Below, one piece after another: positions 13,800 through 23,320 of a stretch of DNA of 64,000 nt. The DNA is from Romanomermis culicivorax (lineage: Eukaryota; Nematoda; Enoplea; Mermithida; Mermithidae). Position 1 is the first letter of the stretch. Every line of letters starts with the position of its first letter. The translations under genes and the position numbers were made by a program. The notes beneath the pieces are model-generated. The model saw nothing but the letters and a program-made list of their open reading frames with translations, was not told the origin of the DNA and made no database searches. The DNA lies in the NCBI GenBank assembly GCA_963922205.1, contig CAWUHX010000209.1, forward strand, positions 558,001-622,000. The letters are read 5' to 3'.

Positions 13800-15400
13800 T
13801 CTTGAGTTACCGTAATAGTAGAATTACGGTAATTTTTCGATCATGGTAATAAATGTGTTACTGTGGGTGGAAAAGGAAAATCAATGATGAATGCAAAAAG
13901 GAAAACTAAAATGAACAAAAAAATGGAAAAGAAATAAAAAGAGATCGTGTGTAAAAACGGCTTCCCCTCCGGGAAGAGGAAGCCCTCAAAAATTTGCACA
14001 CGGACCCCCTTTGTCAAAAGGGGGCCACCTGCAGGTGTAAATATATTTTGGAAGTCCCATTTTCTGAACAATCCTTCAAGTCAACAAATGTCAGAACGGT
14101 CAATCTGGTCAGTAATGGTCTGTTTAATGAGTAAATTCTCGAGAGAGTCAATATGCGATGAAACATTATCCTTACGGGTGCATGCGTATAAAGTTTGATG
14201 TTCTGCCAAAAATGACCAAGAAGGTCTTTTATAAAAATGACGAGAGCGAGCTGGCCATAAAAAACATGTAGACAAATAAGGCCTTTTATAGAAAAGGACC
14301 ATAATGAGCTGGTCGTAAAAAGCGTGTAGAAAATTTGGAGAGTTGATGTATGGTAAAGGATACAGATTCCGGAATTATCGTAATAGTAGAATTACGGTAA
14401 ATTTTTCTATTATGGTAATAGAGGAATTAGGGTAATAGATGTGTTACTGTAGATGAAAAAGGAAAATTGATGATGAACTGAAAATGGAAAAAGGAAAACT
14501 AAAATGAACAAAAAATGAAAAGAAATAAAAAGAGATCATGTGTAAAAACGGCTTCCCCTCTGGGAAGAGGAAGCCCTCAACAATTTGCACCCCAGACCCC
14601 CTTTGTCAAAAGGGTGCCACCTGCAGGTGTAAATATATTTTGGAGGTCCCATTTTCTGAACGATCGTTCAAGTCAACAAATGTCAGAACGGTCATTCTGG
14701 TCAGTAATGGTCTCTTTACTGAGTAAATTCTCGAGAGAGTCAATACGCGATGAAACATTATCCTTATGGGTGCATACGTATAAAGTTTGATGTTCTGCCA
14801 AAAATGACCAAGAAGGTCTTTTATAAAAATGACCAGAGCGAGCTGGCCATAAAAAGCATGTAGACAAATAAGGTCTTTTATAGAAAAGGACCATAATGAG
14901 CTGGTTGTAAAAATCGTGTAGAAAAATTGGTGAGTTGAAAAATCTTTAGGTATCAATAATTTTTAATTCGATGCAACATTCTACTTTATTATAAAACTTT
15001 TGAAACACTATTTTATTTTTTTTTATCGCCAAAATACTGTAATCTAAATACAAAAATAATAACGTGAACAAAAAATGGAAAACAAAATAGAAAGAAAACA
15101 TTTATAAAATTGACCCCCTCTGCCCAGGGAGGAGGTCATTCAAAAAAAGCGCCCTCGGGCTCCAAAATAAGAGGTGCGCCATCTCCAGGTTCACAGAATA
15201 GCTAATCGGAAGCCCTGCATACTGAACGATCGTCCAAATTAGAACGGTCTTTTAGATCAGAATGCTCAATTCCACATATAAAAACTCTAAGAGCCTATAA
15301 AACTTGAAACATTATTCCTACCAGTTTATACTTATAAGGTCGTAAATGACCAAATTCTTTTATAGAAAAATGGGCATAAAACGCGTGTAGAAAAGTTAAC
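13800..15400 (+). repeat. Three long direct repeats (~570 bp), third one diverged
   Basis: A unit running from ACCGTAATAGTAGAATTACGG, through AACGGCTTCCCCTC and CCCCCTTTGTCAAAAGG, to the GGACCATAATGAGCTGGT region occupies about 13805-14340. It repeats at about 14375-14930 with scattered substitutions and small indels. A third, clearly older copy lies at about 14960-15400, recognisable by GAACAAAAAATGGAAAA, CTGAACGATCGTCC and AGAACGGTC. Frames inside the units do not hold a conserved long protein, so I read this as terminal non-coding repeat DNA. Confidence 0.8.
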
Positions 15401-15461
15401 ACTTGAGATGAAAAATATTCTAAATGTAAAAAAGTAATTGATACCACAAAAATATTTGAAG

Positions 15462-15865
15462 AAAAGAAAAGAAAAGAAAAGAAAAAGAAAAAAGAAAAGA
15501 ACTAAATCATCAATACATGAACGTTATTCTATGTATAGAAAATTAATACATTATATTGGATGATTTATGTAGGTAGATGTGGTTTTGTATACAGAGTGTT
15601 TTCCAGAGCAAACATAGAAAGGTTAGACAGCTGAAACCATTTAGATCGTAAAACCAATTAGAAATGCTAGAAAAGGTCAAAGGTTCTATAAAATATGGTA
15701 GCAAGAGACGCTTTACCAAAATAATTAAGGTGGTGATTATTGTTATTTTGATAGTTTTCTAGAATAACCTAGAGCCTAAAGTCTTTAAAGAGACGCAATA
15801 CCGAAACAATTAAGGTGGTGATTATTGTTATTTTGATAGTTTTCTAGAATAACCTAGAGCCGAGA
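15462..15865 (+). repeat. AAAAG microsatellite and 83-bp tandem duplication
   Basis: An (AAAAG)n-type purine run lies at about 15462-15500. Further on, a segment containing AATTAAGGTGGTGATTATTG and AGTTTTCTAGAATAACCTAG is present twice in tandem, at about 15708-15785 and 15788-15865, nearly identical. Nothing coding is evident between 15400 and 15940. Confidence 0.8.
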
Positions 15866-15940
15866 ACCTTCGAAGAAAAACCGAAAAGATTCAACCAAAA
15901 AGCAGAAAAAACTGGAAAAGGTTTAATGAGGGTAAAGAGG

Positions 15941-15948
15941 TATAAATA
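15941..15948 (+). promoter_or_regulatory. Candidate TATA box
   Basis: TATAAATA lies 117 bp upstream of the proposed start codon of the small spliced gene at 16058 and about 73 bp upstream of an earlier ATG at 16014. It is the best core-promoter match upstream of that gene. There is no transcript evidence. Confidence 0.4.
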
Positions 15949-16057
15949 GAAAAAAATAGAAGAAGAAGAACCATTCTTATTTTTGTACTTGCGCTCGACA
16001 CCTGAGACTACCAATGGAGGCCCTATTCGTTACATTTATTTCGGCATTAAGAGCTAC

Positions 16058-16415
16058 ATGGCATACGGTACGATGATTTTACAAATATTTTGATTTCAAA
16101 AATTAATATGGACGCTATTTCTATAATATTGTTAATTTAGAGCCGTTTATAACGACAGCCGACATTGACGCCTGGGCATCCATCTTTTGGGAGGAGGCGT
16201 CGACGGACTTCAAGAGCTGGTGGAAAAGCCAACGAGGGATTGAATATCTGGCTAGACAGAAACCCTTTTGGGGTTTTATGAAACATCTACGCGGGATGTT
16301 TGAAAACCCTTCGCTGGAGGACGGCCACCTAGCCTCGCACCTGTGGATTATCCTCCCCCCTGGTGCGAGGGCTGAATGGGGAAACGCCGACGATCGCTAT
16401 GTCAAAGAGGACTAG
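16058..16415 (+). CDS. Small two-exon gene of unknown function, Trp-rich 94-aa product
   Basis: A GC-rich segment stands out from AT-rich surroundings. The model is ATG at 16058, exon 1 16058-16067, a 73-bp GT-AG intron whose acceptor is TTAATTTAG, and exon 2 16141-16415 ending in TAG. The splice joins in frame and gives about 94 residues. The protein starts MAY and continues EPFITTADIDAW; it has seven or eight tryptophans and a basic middle (WWKSQRG, KHLRGMF). The upstream ATG at 16014 would run into a stop after splicing, so I prefer 16058. A good donor (TCTA|GTAAGTTA) lies 15 bases after the stop, and an acceptor near 16690 precedes a Gly/Ser-rich stretch in the same frame, so the TAG may be a mutation in a longer gene. 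I do not recognise the family. It may be a Polinton accessory gene because of its place between the left repeats and the capsid gene. Confidence 0.5.
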
Positions 16416-17278
16416 CGCTACCGCCTTTCTAGTAAGTTACGATGTTATAGTTAAAACACGTCATAGATATATAAATTTTATAAGCTAGCTGAGCTGTCTA
16501 AAACTTACCAAAGAACATTTCTAGAATATTCAAGAAGTTTTCAAATATTTGCACAATTTTATACGATAAAATTTTATGATAAATAAAGACTATTGATAGA
16601 TCTTGTACCTATTACTTAACAGTTAAATGATATATTAGAGTAAAAATTTTTGTTTAACTAAAACAGTTATTAAAATTTGTAAAAATTTTAGTGGATACGC
16701 TTGAAACCTCTAGCGAGGGATGCAACGGCGGCAGCGGCGGCGAAGGTGGATGTATATATGTATATTTTATTTTGTTTTTAAATTCTGTATATATGTATAA
16801 TTTATTCTATTTTGTTTTAAATTTTGTATATATATTTTGTTTCAAATAAATTAAATTGAATTAAAATTAATAAAATTTTTTATTTATTGCGTTTAACAGT
16901 GGGGGAAATTTTGAGTTCTACTATGAGTGTATGTGTGTGTGTGTATGTGTGTGTCAACTTCTGGAATATAAAAAAAGGGTTTACTGCAGTCAGATAATTA
17001 GGGACGTACGAGTAAACGATATGTAGAGAATATGCACAAACAGATCTAAGGGTTAAAAGAACGTACAAGATAATTACATAGTACTGTAGAATTAAAGGAG
17101 AAAATAAAGGAAAGAAGGAGTAATAAAAGGAAGTTCATTTATAATTAGGAATAAATTAAAAGAATATTTCTAAACAATGGCTAAAGAGAAGGGTTGTATA
17201 AACAACAACAACCACTATAAGTGATTTTATTATTATTATAAAAAAATGAGATGAAATGTACATATAAATATAATGCTT
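16416..17278 (+). other. AT-rich spacer with one possible exon and a TG repeat
   Basis: This region is mostly AT-rich non-coding DNA. A possible exon with GGCGGCAGCGGCGGCGAAGG lies at about 16691-16765 after TTTTAG. A (TG)n run lies at about 16925-16953. Nothing else is supported before the capsid gene stop at 17279. Confidence 0.5.
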
Positions 17279-18676
17279 TTAAATACTATAATCCATAAAG
17301 GTTTCACGATTTTTATCAATCATTACGAGAGAGTCAAATTCTGGGTATATAAGTGCTTCAATACCGCCATCTGGTATATCTTGGCCAAAATTCATCTGTA
17401 AACTAGTGGTTCCTTCACGTACGAGTTCCCAAAAATTACCATCCATACCGCAAGGAGTCAAATCAAAAACAAAAACCGTGTTATGCGTTGTAAAAGAATT
17501 TCGAATAATTTCATTACCCTTGTTATCTGTACCAATTCCTACACCCTCAAATAATTGTACAAAAGTGCGCAAATATTTGTTTTCTTTAAAATTTAGCATA
17601 TATGGTGTTGTAGGTAGTGTTGTAGTGCCACTTGTTATTTTAATTTCATTTAATCCGAAATGCTTAAAATTGAAGGGGCTTTGATAATAATCACCCCTAG
17701 CAGCCGAACCATCAACGAGCGCCACAATGAGACGACGAGGTAAAGGACCTGTGAACAATGAGTTCAGAGGAGCTGAGCGAGGACTAGTTGTTATGTATAG
17801 ACTTGTAACATGACATCGACGAATAGGGTATTTTGCAGCTGTATTTTGTAACATGGATTCAATAGCTAGATTGATATTATCTGCAACTTCAACTTTTTTA
17901 ATAAATAAAGACATGCTTTTAACCTCGATTTTATAAGCTTCGTTGTCGGTAGATACAAATTTTTGCAGACAAAAATCATCTCTATGTCTGTATAAATCAA
18001 TTTTCAAAGTACATTGATTCAATAGGAAACGTTGTTGCATAAATAGATCCGCATGTATAGGAGCCATTAATTCAACAACTGCACTGTTTTTGAACATCTG
18101 AACTCTTTCCAAAGCACCCTTGTTTTTCTTTATATCAAGAACATTGCCATTTTCGAAAGCATAACCAGCAGCTGCAACATGCGTCGACTTAGCATCACGA
18201 CCATAGTTCAATTCCGTTTCCAAATAAGATCTGTAAGTGTATCTATCCCCACTGAAATGTTAAAATGTTAAAATTAAAAAACGTAAACATACATTTAATT
18301 ATAAAACTTACCTGTCAGATATTAATTTTCCATTTAAGTACATCTTGATCTGTTTAAAAAATGTTTTGCCGATCAAATTAATTGGCGCCACAACGTTACC
18401 ACTGATATTGTTGTTGGCGTCTGCTGTTAAAGTGCAAGCAGTGCCATTAGCTTTCATAATTCGAATAGTAAAATATATAAAATTTTTTGATAAGTCCAAC
18501 ATATATGAATCAGGTGAAATAACAAACTCGTAAGGTCCTTCATTAGTACAAGGATTTTGTAACTGAATTTCAGACCAAAAACTTCTACGAATAGCAACTT
18601 GTGTTGGAGGTACGGTAAATAAATCTAACTCCGTTTTACTACTAGGAGACGATGCAGCATCAATAAATTTACTCAT
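17279..18676 (-). CDS. Polinton major capsid protein (double jelly-roll, F54H12.2-like)
   Basis: This is the predicted icosahedral shell protein of the Polinton. Exon 1 is 18676-18312 and exon 2 is 18251-17279, separated by a 60-bp intron with donor GTAAGT and acceptor ATTTCAG. The two exons join in phase to give 445 residues with no stop or frameshift. The N-terminus holds the family's conserved ELDLFTVPPTQ segment. The middle has the MAPIHADLFMQQRFLLN block and AKYPIRR. The C-terminal half has SPFNFKHFG and VFVFDLTP, and it ends ...MDYSI as family members do. Length and block order fit full-length Polinton capsid proteins. It lies directly downstream of the penton gene on the same strand. 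It is the only large structural gene of this copy that is still fully open. Confidence 0.9.
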
Positions 18677-18834
18677 TTTGAATAGATATCCTTGAAACCG
18701 ACTACTCTATGTGGTGTCTTTTTTAAGAATGAGGAACGTCATTTCAGGTGTTTACATTTATGTTGTTTTCAACCTGACGACAACGTGTCCAAATGCAAAT
18801 GAATGAATGAGTAAATAAAAATTTGATACTATGA

Positions 18835-19222
18835 TTATAGGAATAAAGGAGTACGTCGCCGAAAATGTAATTTAACTATAACATTCCCAAACTGAAAGGG
18901 TATAAGCTCATTCATACTGTTTTTTATATTAATCTCGAGTACTGTAATTTCTTTCAATTGAATGGGTATATAGTGAGGTGTTTCATATAATAGACTCACA
19001 TTATCTTTGTATTTTCCCTGAACATTTACTATACGTAAAAGCGGTGCTAAAGTATTTCCAACAATCTGATTTTCAATAATATTACAGTAAACATAAAAAT
19101 TCTGTAAATCATTCAAATTTGGTGGTTAAATGCCTAACTTGTATAAATGATTAGTTCCAGGCTCGGCAAGAAAAACAGCTTTGGATGGTAGAACATGTGT
19201 GTTAGAATTTTTTGGAGGTTTC
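18835..19222 (-). pseudogene. Penton (minor capsid) gene, 3' part
   Basis: Read on the minus strand from 19222, the frame first encodes a segment ending KLGI, then a TAA at about 19129. It continues in the same frame with NDLQNFYVYCNIIENQIVGNT and ends RNYSIL-free, with FGNVIVKLHFRRR near the C-terminus. The YCNIIE..IVG.. block and the final ...VKLHFRR block are hallmarks of the Polinton penton/minor capsid family (single jelly-roll, five-fold vertices). The 5' part lies 34.2 kb away at 53441-53964. The two parts meet in frame across the 4-bp target duplication, so the retrotransposon block split one gene. The internal stop shows the gene was also mutated. Confidence 0.8.
19219..19222. other. 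Target-site duplication TTTC, left copy
   Basis: TTTC sits immediately before the 5' LTR at 19223. The same four bases follow the 3' LTR at 53441-53444. Taking one copy as the original site makes the flanking penton reading frame continuous. Confidence 0.7.
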
Positions 19223-19701
19223 TGTTGAGGTGGTCTCAGGTGCACGTGTTCAGCTTCCGGCGTCGGTGCACAGGCGGTTGGACGCGGCGAAAAGTGGCGA
19301 AAAAAGAATGATATATTTGCATAGATGTATGCTGCCACTGTTTCGCGGTTTTTCTGTTTGTTAGTCAGTGTTGAAAAAGATTTGTTTATGGAGCAACGCC
19401 GCCATCGCCTTTCTACAATATTTTTGTTTATTATTGTTTATTTGGCGTCGCCACTAGCTACCCAATACACATTGAACCCGTAAGTGTATTGTTTTGTGAG
19501 CGTAGAGGTTGGAGTTTATAAGAGTAGGAAGTGGAGACTTGGGTAGGATCTCCTGAGGTACGTGCCAAGGTGTTCTGCCTGAGGTTTAGTGAAAGTTCTG
19601 GCGAGTATCTGGTGAAATGTCTGGGAGAGTTTTGTGTTTATTGTTGTTGTTTGCCTGTGGTCAGAACTGTTGCATACTGTTGACCCCACAGCTGCCTAAC
19701 A
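19223..19701 (+). repeat. 5' LTR of copy A, 479 bp
   Basis: It begins TGTTGAGGTGG and ends CTGCCTAACA, so it has the TG...CA ends with a short TGTT/AACA inverted match. It is the same length as the LTR at 52962-53440. Inside lie TTTATAAG at about 19514, a possible core promoter element, and a consensus splice donor CCC|GTAAGT at 19480. The donor is conserved in all three LTRs of the window. Confidence 0.9.
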
Positions 19702-19703
19702 AG

Positions 19704-19721
19704 TGGTGGACTCTTAACGCC
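19704..19721 (+). promoter_or_regulatory. Primer-binding site, copy A
   Basis: TGGTGGACTCTTAACGCC begins two bases after the LTR. It starts with TGG as expected for pairing with a tRNA 3' CCA end. I could not assign the tRNA. Copy B has the identical 18 bases at 39556-39573. Confidence 0.75.
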
Positions 19722-19728
19722 TCTCACG

Positions 19729-21627
19729 ATGGATAACCAGAGAACCACCAGAAAAATAACTAAACCTCCTGGGTTTTATTTGCAGGCATATACCGAAAAA
19801 ATTAAAAAGATGAGTATTCCGGTAGGAAAAACGTTGAGGACTCCTCCTAGGTCACATGAACCTAGTGTTTCGAATCTCGACTCTGCTGAAGAACACGCAG
19901 CGGTAGAAAAGGTTCAAGCACAGGCGCCTGAGACTGAAGGAAGGAGAGAGAGTAGAAATGCCGAAGTGGCAAAAATGGAAGAGGAGTTGAGGAAGAGTAG
20001 TTTTGAGATGGCTAGGTTAGCCGAGATTGAAACTACGGTAAGTGGTAGTGTCAGAGGTCAGCAGACCTTTGAGAGAGAGAGACCGACGTCGCCCTCGAAG
20101 TTGGTCCATCCGATGGCCGAGACGCTGGAGGAGATTAGACGGAAGTCGAAACCGGCGTGGAGGTCAAATATGGTGGACATGAATTACGACGAATATTACG
20201 AGGACGCGCCGGCCGATTTATACGACGACAAATATTCGAGGCGATACGAGCCCGAAATTACGAATTGGAGTCGACGAGAGGATCCAAGGGATCGAGTCGA
20301 TCCCAAGGACATACGATTTAATGCGCTGGAGAAAAAGGTCGATTTATTGATCAAAGTTATCGAAAGCGCGCAAGTCAAGGAAAAGGAAACGGAGGATGAT
20401 CAACGGAGGAAGATAGGTGAGTCTTCTTACCTTGAGAATAGAGTTGAGAGAGTTAGTGAACCTAAGAGAGAGGTTCATTCAGAGATTTATATAAAGTCTC
20501 AAGAGGATAGAGACAAATATTTGGGTAGAGATAGAGGTTGGACTGAGGAGCCACAGAGTTCGAGGAATGCTGAACAAGCACAATCGAATGCCTACAGTTA
20601 CTCAGAGAATAGGAGGTCTAGGGAAAGGAAGGTGACTATTTGCAATGAATCATCTCAGGGAGAGGATAGGTTTTCTTGTCCTACTCCTTGGAGAGATACT
20701 GCAAATAGAGCTGACCTTAGCCCTGAGAGGAGGAGAAAGAGGAGGTCAAAGAGTAGAAAGAGATCTCATAGGTCAAGAGCTAGGAGTAGACATTACTCAG
20801 ATAGTGATAATAGCAGTTCATCTACGTCGAACTCTAGCTCAAGTGTTGAAGTTGATGTGAGAGATGTGGTAAAGGCCTTGAAGCATAGACCTTTACTTGA
20901 TACTATAAAGCCGACGGAGGCTTTGAAATTTTTTGCTGATCTGGAAAGTGAATTTCTGGAGAATACGGCTGATAAAGTGAAAAAGGAGTGTTTGAGAAGG
21001 TTGTCTCAAAACAGGGCTAGAAGGATAGCGAGAACATCCTCAAGTTATACAGAAGCGCGGAGAAATATTTTAAAGTATCTCGCGCAGACTTATGATTTGA
21101 CGATGCTCAAAAGAGAGTTGTTTAATATGAAACAGGAAGAAGGCGAGTCAGCCTTAGAGTTTTTAAAGAGATTGAGTAATCATGTGGATCTGGTCTATGC
21201 AGATCAGAGTGATCAAGTAAGGCAAGAGAGCATTATTAATGCCTTCATTTATAAGAGTAGTCCGTTGTATCAGACGGAGTTGCAGGAAGTATTGTCATCG
21301 ATGAAAACATGGCAAGACCTTGCATACGCCCTAACTCAGATTGACAAAAAGTATAGGAATGTGTTTACTGCTTTTGGAGCCAAGGATAAACCAATTGTGG
21401 TGAATCAAGTTGTGGCGGAAGAGATGTGCCCGGAAATTGCTTTTGTAGGGAATGCTCCATATGGAAGTACTAAAAAGTATAACCAGACGAAGTCAAGACC
21501 ACAAAATCAGTTGCAAAAGGCAGTAGAACAGGAGAGAAGTGAGGAGATACTGAAGAGATGCAACATGGTCTGTCGCCTCGTGATGTCAAAAAGTCTAATG
21601 AGGAACAGGCCAAGGAGTCTTTTTTAG
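19729..21627 (+). pseudogene. Gag, copy A, N-terminal and capsid part (frameshifted at the end)
   Basis: Retrotransposon Gag starts at ATG 19729, 28 bases after the LTR, and runs 632 codons. After a charged, probably disordered N-terminal third comes an Arg/Ser block with [20 protein letters not shown] and then a Ser run, resembling SR-protein tails. From about residue 375 there is a helical capsid-type domain containing [26 protein letters not shown] and [20 protein letters not shown], typical of Ty3/gypsy Gag. Compared with copy B, one base is missing near 21550. The last ~20 residues are therefore out of frame, and the rest of Gag continues in another frame from about 21558. Confidence 0.85.
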
Positions 21628-22346
21628 CTATTCTCTCAAAGGAGTGGCTACAATTGGTTCAAAAGGTGGATAAATTACAAGTTACTCAGAATGAAGCTTT
21701 AAAAGAGTTGACTACTGTGAAGACTGCGTCTGCTGAAAAGCAGAAGCAGTTGAAGCAGCAGAGATCCTACTGCATATATCATAAGAATAATACTCATGCT
21801 ACGGAGGAGTGTAAGACATTAGCATACCGGCGTCAGCAACAGCAACGCGGTGGATTTAACCGTGGCATGTCTAATCAGTATTATGGTGGTGATAGGAATG
21901 CTTCATTTAGAGGAAGTTTTAGAGGTAGAGGTGGACCTCAATTTGGATTTAGAGGAAGAGGAAGAGGTGCCTATTATGTAGGATTCCCCGAAGAAGATCA
22001 AATGTACGGGTATGACCCAGAGTTCGAGAGATACAGGGAATTCTGCAGACTTAGGGAACAAGGCATCCAGTTGCAGAGGCTGCCTCAGTTGATGTTACCT
22101 GCATCAACTAGTCAACCCGCTATTCAGGCTAGTACCATCCAGGATCAGTCTGGATCATTTGTTTCGAACCAGTCGCAACCTAGTTTGCATAACCTAATGG
22201 TGACAAGCCGTACGGATGTGGATGATGAAAGTGATCAGAGTAGAAACAAATCTTCTAGTTTGGTTCTTGGAAGTATTATTCACCTGGATAAAGGTGACAC
22301 CTCTAGAGAAAGTGAAAGAAAGAGATTTGGCTCACGTGAAGTATGA
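21558..22346 (+). pseudogene. Gag, copy A, nucleocapsid part
   Basis: This frame continues Gag after the 1-base loss. It carries a zinc knuckle of the CX2HX4HX4C type ([14 protein letters not shown]) and then an Arg/Gly-rich stretch ([27 protein letters not shown]), an RGG box expected to bind the genomic RNA. The frame is broken again near 22290, where copy A has one extra A (GGATAAAGG against GGATAAGG in copy B). In copy B the same region is one continuous frame with Gag and protease, so Gag and Pol appear to be a single reading frame in this family. Confidence 0.85.
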
Positions 22347-23320
22347 AAGAAAAGCAACAGACATAGAGAGAAGGTTGTTGGAAAATTATCCGAAAATGGT
22401 TCCTTTCTACATAAATGTAGTTATTAAAGAAACAGCTACCAGAGCTTTAATTGATACAGGAGCTCAGTGTACGGTCATGTCTTCTAAGCTCCTGAAAAGG
22501 GCATTAGATGTTGATTATACAGTGTACCCTCGTATCTTTAAAGTGACTGTAGCTGATGGAAAAGTTGTGCATGCCTATGGGTATGTACCAGTTTGTATGA
22601 AGACTGAATTTGGAAGTTTTCCAGTCAATGCTATAGTGTTGCCGTATGCAGGTGAGGACCTGATTTTGGGCACAGATTTTTTAGCACACCCAGATTTAGG
22701 TGTGGTGATTGATTTTAAAAGGAATGCCATGACGATACAGGGCATTGAGAAAAGGATTGACGTAGTTCAAGTTCCTTCTGTAACTACTGTGCAAACGGTA
22801 ATGGAAGAAGTGACTAAAGTCAGTGTGGCGTCGACTGATTGCATAAATCAAATTGTTTATCCAAAAGTCTGTCTGCTAAAGACAACTGTTGCAATTGTTG
22901 CATGTAGTAAAACCTACATTCCATATGGAACAGATGTTTTGATGAAGGCAAAACTTTGGGATCAACATGGAGTTGCCACGTTGAACGGAATTATTGTCGA
23001 ATCAAAGGATTCTGAAAGGAAGTTCAGAATGGAGAAAGCAGTTGTAGACGGATCACAAGAGGAGTTTGTAGTACTAATCTCCAATACCACGGGTTCTGGT
23101 TGTCGGTTTGAGAGAGATCAAATCATTGGCTTCACAGAATCTATGCTTATTGAAGATGATGATACGTACAAAAAGATGAAGGAAATGAAAAAGATAAAGG
23201 AGGAAAAGGAATATCAGACCTGTATGGTAAAGGAAGGAATGCCTGCATTATCAAAAGCTGATTCTGTAGAGTTCTATACTTCACTATGCAAGATGATATC
23301 AAAGGCAAAAATTTCAGAAG
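22290..23320 (+). pseudogene. Aspartic protease region, copy A
   Basis: The retropepsin-like domain has active-site motif [14 protein letters not shown] and, about 70 residues on, LILGTDFL, the second conserved loop. It would mature Gag-Pol. An insertion near 22290 brings it in and a 1-base loss near 23319 (GAAGGAAGAAAACG against GAAGAGAAGAAAACG in copy B) takes it out of frame with RT. The stretch after the protease has no domain I recognise and probably links to RT. Confidence 0.85.

Noticed and set aside
13841-14956. Coding frames in the 570-bp repeats (for example 14606-14956 minus)
   Set aside because: Frames are not conserved between the repeat units, start and stop positions shift, and there is no recognisable domain.
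16880-17068. 62-codon minus-strand frame over the TG repeat
   Set aside because: It is created by the microsatellite (THTHTHT) and has no domain.
20405-20425. Splice donor AG|GTGAGT inside gag used for the 3' gene
   Set aside because: It is a good consensus but would join out of frame to the acceptor at 47005. The LTR donor is the simpler candidate.
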